From Synechococcales cyanobacterium PMM_0036 (GTDB taxonomy: Bacteria; Cyanobacteriota; Cyanobacteriia; Elainellales; Elainellaceae): a stretch of DNA of 8,138 nucleotides. Made by a program: the position numbers and the translations under genes. Positions within the stretch are counted from its first letter, which is position 1, and each line of letters opens with the position of its first letter. The notes under the pieces are model-generated. The model made no database searches, had not been told where the DNA came from, and worked only from the letters and a program-made list of their open reading frames with translations. This document shows positions 5,969 to 8,138 of the stretch, in pieces. The stretch spans positions 1 to 8,138 of the forward strand of contig CASBQM010000340.1 of NCBI GenBank assembly GCA_949127645.1, in the 5' to 3' direction.

Positions 5969-6550
5969 ATGACTTACACCCCTAAGATCATCGCTTTTGC
6001 AGGCAGCACTCGTACTGATTCCTACAACAAAAAGCTGGTTCAGGTTGCGGCAGCCGGAGCTAGAGCCGCAGGTGCCGAGGTGACTTATGTTGATCTGCGA
6101 GACTTGCCCATGCCCCTATTTGACGAAGATTTGGAAACCGAATCTGGGATACCCGCCAACGCACGCGAGTTTAAGCAATTGCTCAAGTCCCATGAGGGAA
6201 TGCTGATTGCTTCGCCAGAGTACAACAGCTCTATCACTCCTGTCTTGAAAAATGCGATCGACTGGGCTTCTCGTTCAGAACCTAATGAACCCGGACTAGC
6301 GGCGTTTGTGGACAAAGTAGCCGCCATCATGAGCGCCTCGCCAGGAGCGCTCGGAGGTCTGCGGGGGCTGGTACCTTTACGGATGCTGCTGGGAAATATC
6401 AGAATTCTGGTTCTGCCCGATCAGGTGGCAATCCCGAAAGCCTATGAGGCGTTTAATGCAGATGGCAGTCTAAAAGATGCCAAACAGCAAGAATCTGTTG
6501 AGCACTTGGGTACCAGAGTTACCACCATCCTAGCAAAGCTAAACGCCTGA
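5969..6550 (+). CDS. NADPH-dependent FMN reductase family flavoprotein
   Basis: A 193-residue flavodoxin-fold protein of the FMN_red family (includes azo-, chromate- and quinone-reducing enzymes), cytoplasmic and probably an FMN-bound dimer using NAD(P)H. The phosphate-binding loop is GSTRTDSYN (12-20), and the family signature SPEYNSSITPVLKNAIDW lies at 82-99, with SASPGALGGLRGL (122-134) contacting the flavin in relatives. The exact substrate cannot be told from sequence. ATG 5969 is the only sensible start in its frame (a TAG lies at 5930-5932), but it lacks a good Shine-Dalgarno; the purine-rich AGGGGAG is about 31 bases upstream, too far to serve. The gene has its own unit after the rfbA terminator and ends in TGA 6548-6550, overlapping the 3' end of the convergent aldolase gene by 12 bases. 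Confidence 0.9.
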   Translation: MTYTPKIIAFAGSTRTDSYNKKLVQVAAAGARAAGAEVTYVDLRDLPMPLFDEDLETESGIPANAREFKQLLKSHEGMLIASPEYNSSITPVLKNAIDWASRSEPNEPGLAAFVDKVAAIMSASPGALGGLRGLVPLRMLLGNIRILVLPDQVAIPKAYEAFNADGSLKDAKQQESVEHLGTRVTTILAKLNA

Positions 6551-7585
6551 AGTCGCTTTGTTTGTTTCACTTTCTATGGTGCTGTCATACTTACCCAGCG
6601 CAGCCGCACTATTGCATTGCGCTCGATGATAGAGTGCCTTCTGGGCAGCAGTGACATTGGCATCTTGCCCCATCCAAGTTTGCATAGCTGCCTGCTGAAG
6701 CGCCCGACCATAGGAGAAAGTTAGCGCCCAAGGTAACTCTTCTGCAAAGATCTGATTCATAGCATTGAGGTGAGCAGTTGCCGTCTCATCATCTTGACCA
6801 CCCGACAGGAAAGCACAGCCTGGAACCGATGCCGGAACAGCATCTAGTAAGCACTTAACAGTAGCTCTTGCCACCGCTTCAACACGACCCTGTTCAGGAC
6901 AGTCAACCCCAGAGATCACCATACTCGGCTTAAGGATCATCTGATCCAGGTCAATACCCGCTTGGTAGAGCTGATCAAACACGACGTTGAGGACTTCTTG
7001 ATGCACCTCAAGGCTGCGCTCCAGCGTGTGGTCGCCATCCATTAGCACTTCCGGCTCCACGATCGGTACTAGCCCTCCTTCCTGACACAGCGCCGCATAC
7101 CGAGCCAGCGCATGAGCATTAGCTTCAATACAGCGTCGAGAAGGAATCTGCTGAGCGATCGTAATTACCGCCCGCCACTTGGCAAACCGAGCGCCCATTT
7201 TGTAATACTCAGAGATGCGATCGCGCAGTCCATCTAGACCTTCTGTCACTAGCTCATGCGGAGACTTTGCCAAGGGCTTTGCGCCTTCGTCTAGCTTGAT
7301 CCCCGGTAGAATTCCAGCCTCGGTCAAAAGCTGAGGAAAAGGAATACCTAACTTTGTGGATTGGCGAATGGTCTCATCAAACAAAATCACGCCGCTGAAA
7401 AATTGATTAATTCCGGGTGCCGTGAACAGCATTTCCCGATAGGCTCGTCGCATTTCTTCAGTAGTAGGAATCCCTAGCTTCTGAAATCGCTTGTTGGCAG
7501 TGCTGAAGCTCTCATCTGCCGCCAAAATTCCTTTACCCTGAGCGATCATTGCTTGTGCGGTAGCCTTAAGCTCGTTTGTGCCCAT
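6539..7585 (-). CDS. fda: Class I fructose-bisphosphate aldolase
   Basis: This enzyme cleaves or forms fructose-1,6-bisphosphate from glyceraldehyde-3-phosphate and dihydroxyacetone phosphate through a Schiff base, without metal. It acts in glycolysis, gluconeogenesis and the Calvin cycle, and in cyanobacteria usually accompanies a class II enzyme. The 348 residues match the family. Visible motifs are GKGILAADES (17-26), ARFAKWRAV (132-140) with Lys136, VPIVEPEVLMDGDH (173-186) with Glu177, LKPSMV (218-223) with the Schiff-base Lys219, FLSGGQ (259-264) and FSYGRALQ (290-297). The start is the ATG complementary to 7583-7585, with AAGGAG (complement of 7597-7602) 11 bases upstream. The stop (complement of 6539-6541, TAG) lies inside the end of the convergent FMN reductase gene. 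All catalytic residues are present. Confidence 0.95.
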   Translation of the reverse strand: MGTNELKATAQAMIAQGKGILAADESFSTANKRFQKLGIPTTEEMRRAYREMLFTAPGINQFFSGVILFDETIRQSTKLGIPFPQLLTEAGILPGIKLDEGAKPLAKSPHELVTEGLDGLRDRISEYYKMGARFAKWRAVITIAQQIPSRRCIEANAHALARYAALCQEGGLVPIVEPEVLMDGDHTLERSLEVHQEVLNVVFDQLYQAGIDLDQMILKPSMVISGVDCPEQGRVEAVARATVKCLLDAVPASVPGCAFLSGGQDDETATAHLNAMNQIFAEELPWALTFSYGRALQQAAMQTWMGQDANVTAAQKALYHRAQCNSAAALGKYDSTIESETNKATSGV

Positions 7586-7653
7586 GACCCAAATATCTCC
7601 TTGGCGTGGTGAATACGTGGCTTTCTTCTACCCGGCTTCTACTCAAAAGCGGC

Positions 7654-7681
7654 TTTATAATTCAGTGTTACTGTTTTTCAG
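7654..7681 (-). promoter_or_regulatory. Candidate fda promoter
   Basis: On the minus strand TATAAA (complement of 7654-7659) is a good -10 hexamer, with CTGAAA (complement of 7676-7681) 16 bases away matching four of six bases of a -35. It would give a leader of roughly 60 bases before the fda start. The opposite strand also reads TATAAT at 7656-7661, so the assignment of direction is uncertain. Confidence 0.35.
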
Positions 7682-7731
7682 ATACATCGGGGCTAATAAG
7701 GCTTCTTAACAGCATCCTACCTGTAACTTCC

Positions 7732-7737
7732 TATAAT
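7732..7737 (+). promoter_or_regulatory. Candidate -10 box of the prfC promoter
   Basis: A perfect TATAAT lies 28 bases before the chosen prfC start, which would place transcription start near 7744 and give a leader of about 20 bases. The -35 is poor: TTAACA (7706-7711) matches five of six bases, but the 20-base spacing is too long for a standard promoter. The box contains the first two bases of an alternative in-frame ATG at 7736, which could not be transcribed from this promoter. Confidence 0.45.
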
Positions 7738-7765
7738 GAAAGACTTAGAGTCAAAAAATTTAAGC

Positions 7766-8138
7766 ATGTCTATAGAACTTCAGGAAGATTTAGCGATCGC
7801 CGTTGAGAAACGCCGCAACTTTGCGATTATTTCTCACCCCGATGCCGGAAAAACCACGCTGACGGAAAAACTGCTGCTATATGGGGGTGCTATTCATGAA
7901 GCAGGAGCCGTTAAGGCGCGGCGGGCACAGCGACACGTCACCTCTGACTGGATGGCTATGGAGCAGCAGCGAGGCATCTCCATCACCTCAACCGTGCTGC
8001 AATTTCAGTACGACGGCTACTGGATTAATCTGCTAGACACGCCCGGACACCAAGACTTTAGTGAAGACACCTATCGGACTCTCGCCGCCGCCGACAATGC
8101 GGTAATGCTGGAAGATGCGGCAAAAGGGCTAGAGCCAC
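7766..8138 (+). CDS. prfC: Peptide chain release factor 3, N-terminal part (3' end outside window)
   Basis: RF3 is a translational GTPase that recycles release factors RF1 and RF2 from the ribosome after termination. The first 124 residues of the GTPase domain are present: the P-loop SHPDAGKTTL (23-32), switch I QRGISITST (68-76) and switch II LLDTPGHQDFSEDTYRTL (89-106), followed by AVMLEDAAKGLEP at the window edge. The segment ...RRNFAIISHPDAGKTT with VTSDWMAMEQQRGIS distinguishes RF3 from EF-G and from the TypA and LepA families. ATG 7766 is preferred; an in-frame ATG at 7736 would add ten residues (MKDLESKNLS) but overlaps a perfect -10 box. No strong Shine-Dalgarno precedes either. A HIP1 site falls within codons 10-12. 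The gene is divergent from fda, with 180 bases between them. Confidence 0.93.
   Translation, partial: MSIELQEDLAIAVEKRRNFAIISHPDAGKTTLTEKLLLYGGAIHEAGAVKARRAQRHVTSDWMAMEQQRGISITSTVLQFQYDGYWINLLDTPGHQDFSEDTYRTLAAADNAVMLEDAAKGLEP

Larger units (their letters stand above)
795..7800. repeat. HIP1 octamers (GCGATCGC) scattered through the window
   Basis: At least 14 exact copies were located, starting at 795, 1007, 1621, 1811, 2293, 2476, 3436, 3522, 3916, 4389, 5246, 5847, 7217 and 7793. That is about one per 580 bases, far above chance. All but the 5847 copy (terminator loop) lie inside coding sequence. HIP1 is a known over-represented palindrome of many cyanobacterial genomes and is the main evidence for the host group here. 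Confidence 0.93.

Noticed and set aside
7606..7806. Open frame of 66 codons between fda and prfC
   Set aside because: It covers the divergent promoter region and runs into prfC in another frame; no ribosome binding site or protein-like signature.
1..8138. Genomic island or mobile element
   Set aside because: No transposase, integrase, terminal inverted repeats or tRNA edge is visible, and HIP1 density is similar on both sides of the sugar genes, which fits resident DNA.

Overview
This window comes from a cyanobacterium. The octamer GCGATCGC (HIP1, a cyanobacterial hallmark) occurs at least 14 times in 8.1 kb, in genes and in one terminator. The window also carries the C-terminal part of the magnesium chelatase H subunit (chlorophyll synthesis) and a class I fructose-bisphosphate aldolase. 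The sequence does not settle the genus; gene order and mixed base composition would fit a filamentous Leptolyngbya-like strain, but that is a guess.

Layout from left to right: (1) the 3' end of chlH (1-1167), followed by a 405-base gap holding a strong intrinsic terminator (1316-1346) and degenerate repeats. (2) A membrane-bound family 2 glycosyltransferase with a TTG start (1573-2799). (3) The dTDP-L-rhamnose set rfbC (3066-3611), rfbD (3798-4706) and rfbA (4703-5776), ended by a hairpin terminator whose loop is a HIP1 site. The partner gene rfbB (dTDP-glucose 4,6-dehydratase) is not in the window. (4) An NADPH-dependent FMN reductase-family flavoprotein (5969-6550), converging on and overlapping by 12 bases the class I aldolase fda (7585-6539, minus strand). 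(5) A divergent promoter region and the 5' end of prfC, peptide chain release factor 3 (7766 to beyond the window).

How the genes work together: RfbA makes dTDP-glucose; an RfbB from elsewhere would dehydrate it; RfbC epimerises and RfbD reduces the product to dTDP-L-rhamnose, a donor for surface polysaccharide. The upstream glycosyltransferase is a plausible but unproven member of the same cell-envelope function. The chlH, fda, FMN reductase and prfC genes are ordinary housekeeping or metabolic genes with no obvious link to the sugar genes.

The most unusual feature is in the gaps. Three consecutive intergenic regions around the glycosyltransferase and rfb genes contain short tandem repeats of 14-17 bases with three unrelated repeat sequences. 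The best is a four-copy 15-mer just upstream of rfbD, which also encodes a 23-codon repetitive mini-ORF. I found no mobile element, CRISPR array, tRNA, rRNA or clear novel defence system; the coding content is conventional.
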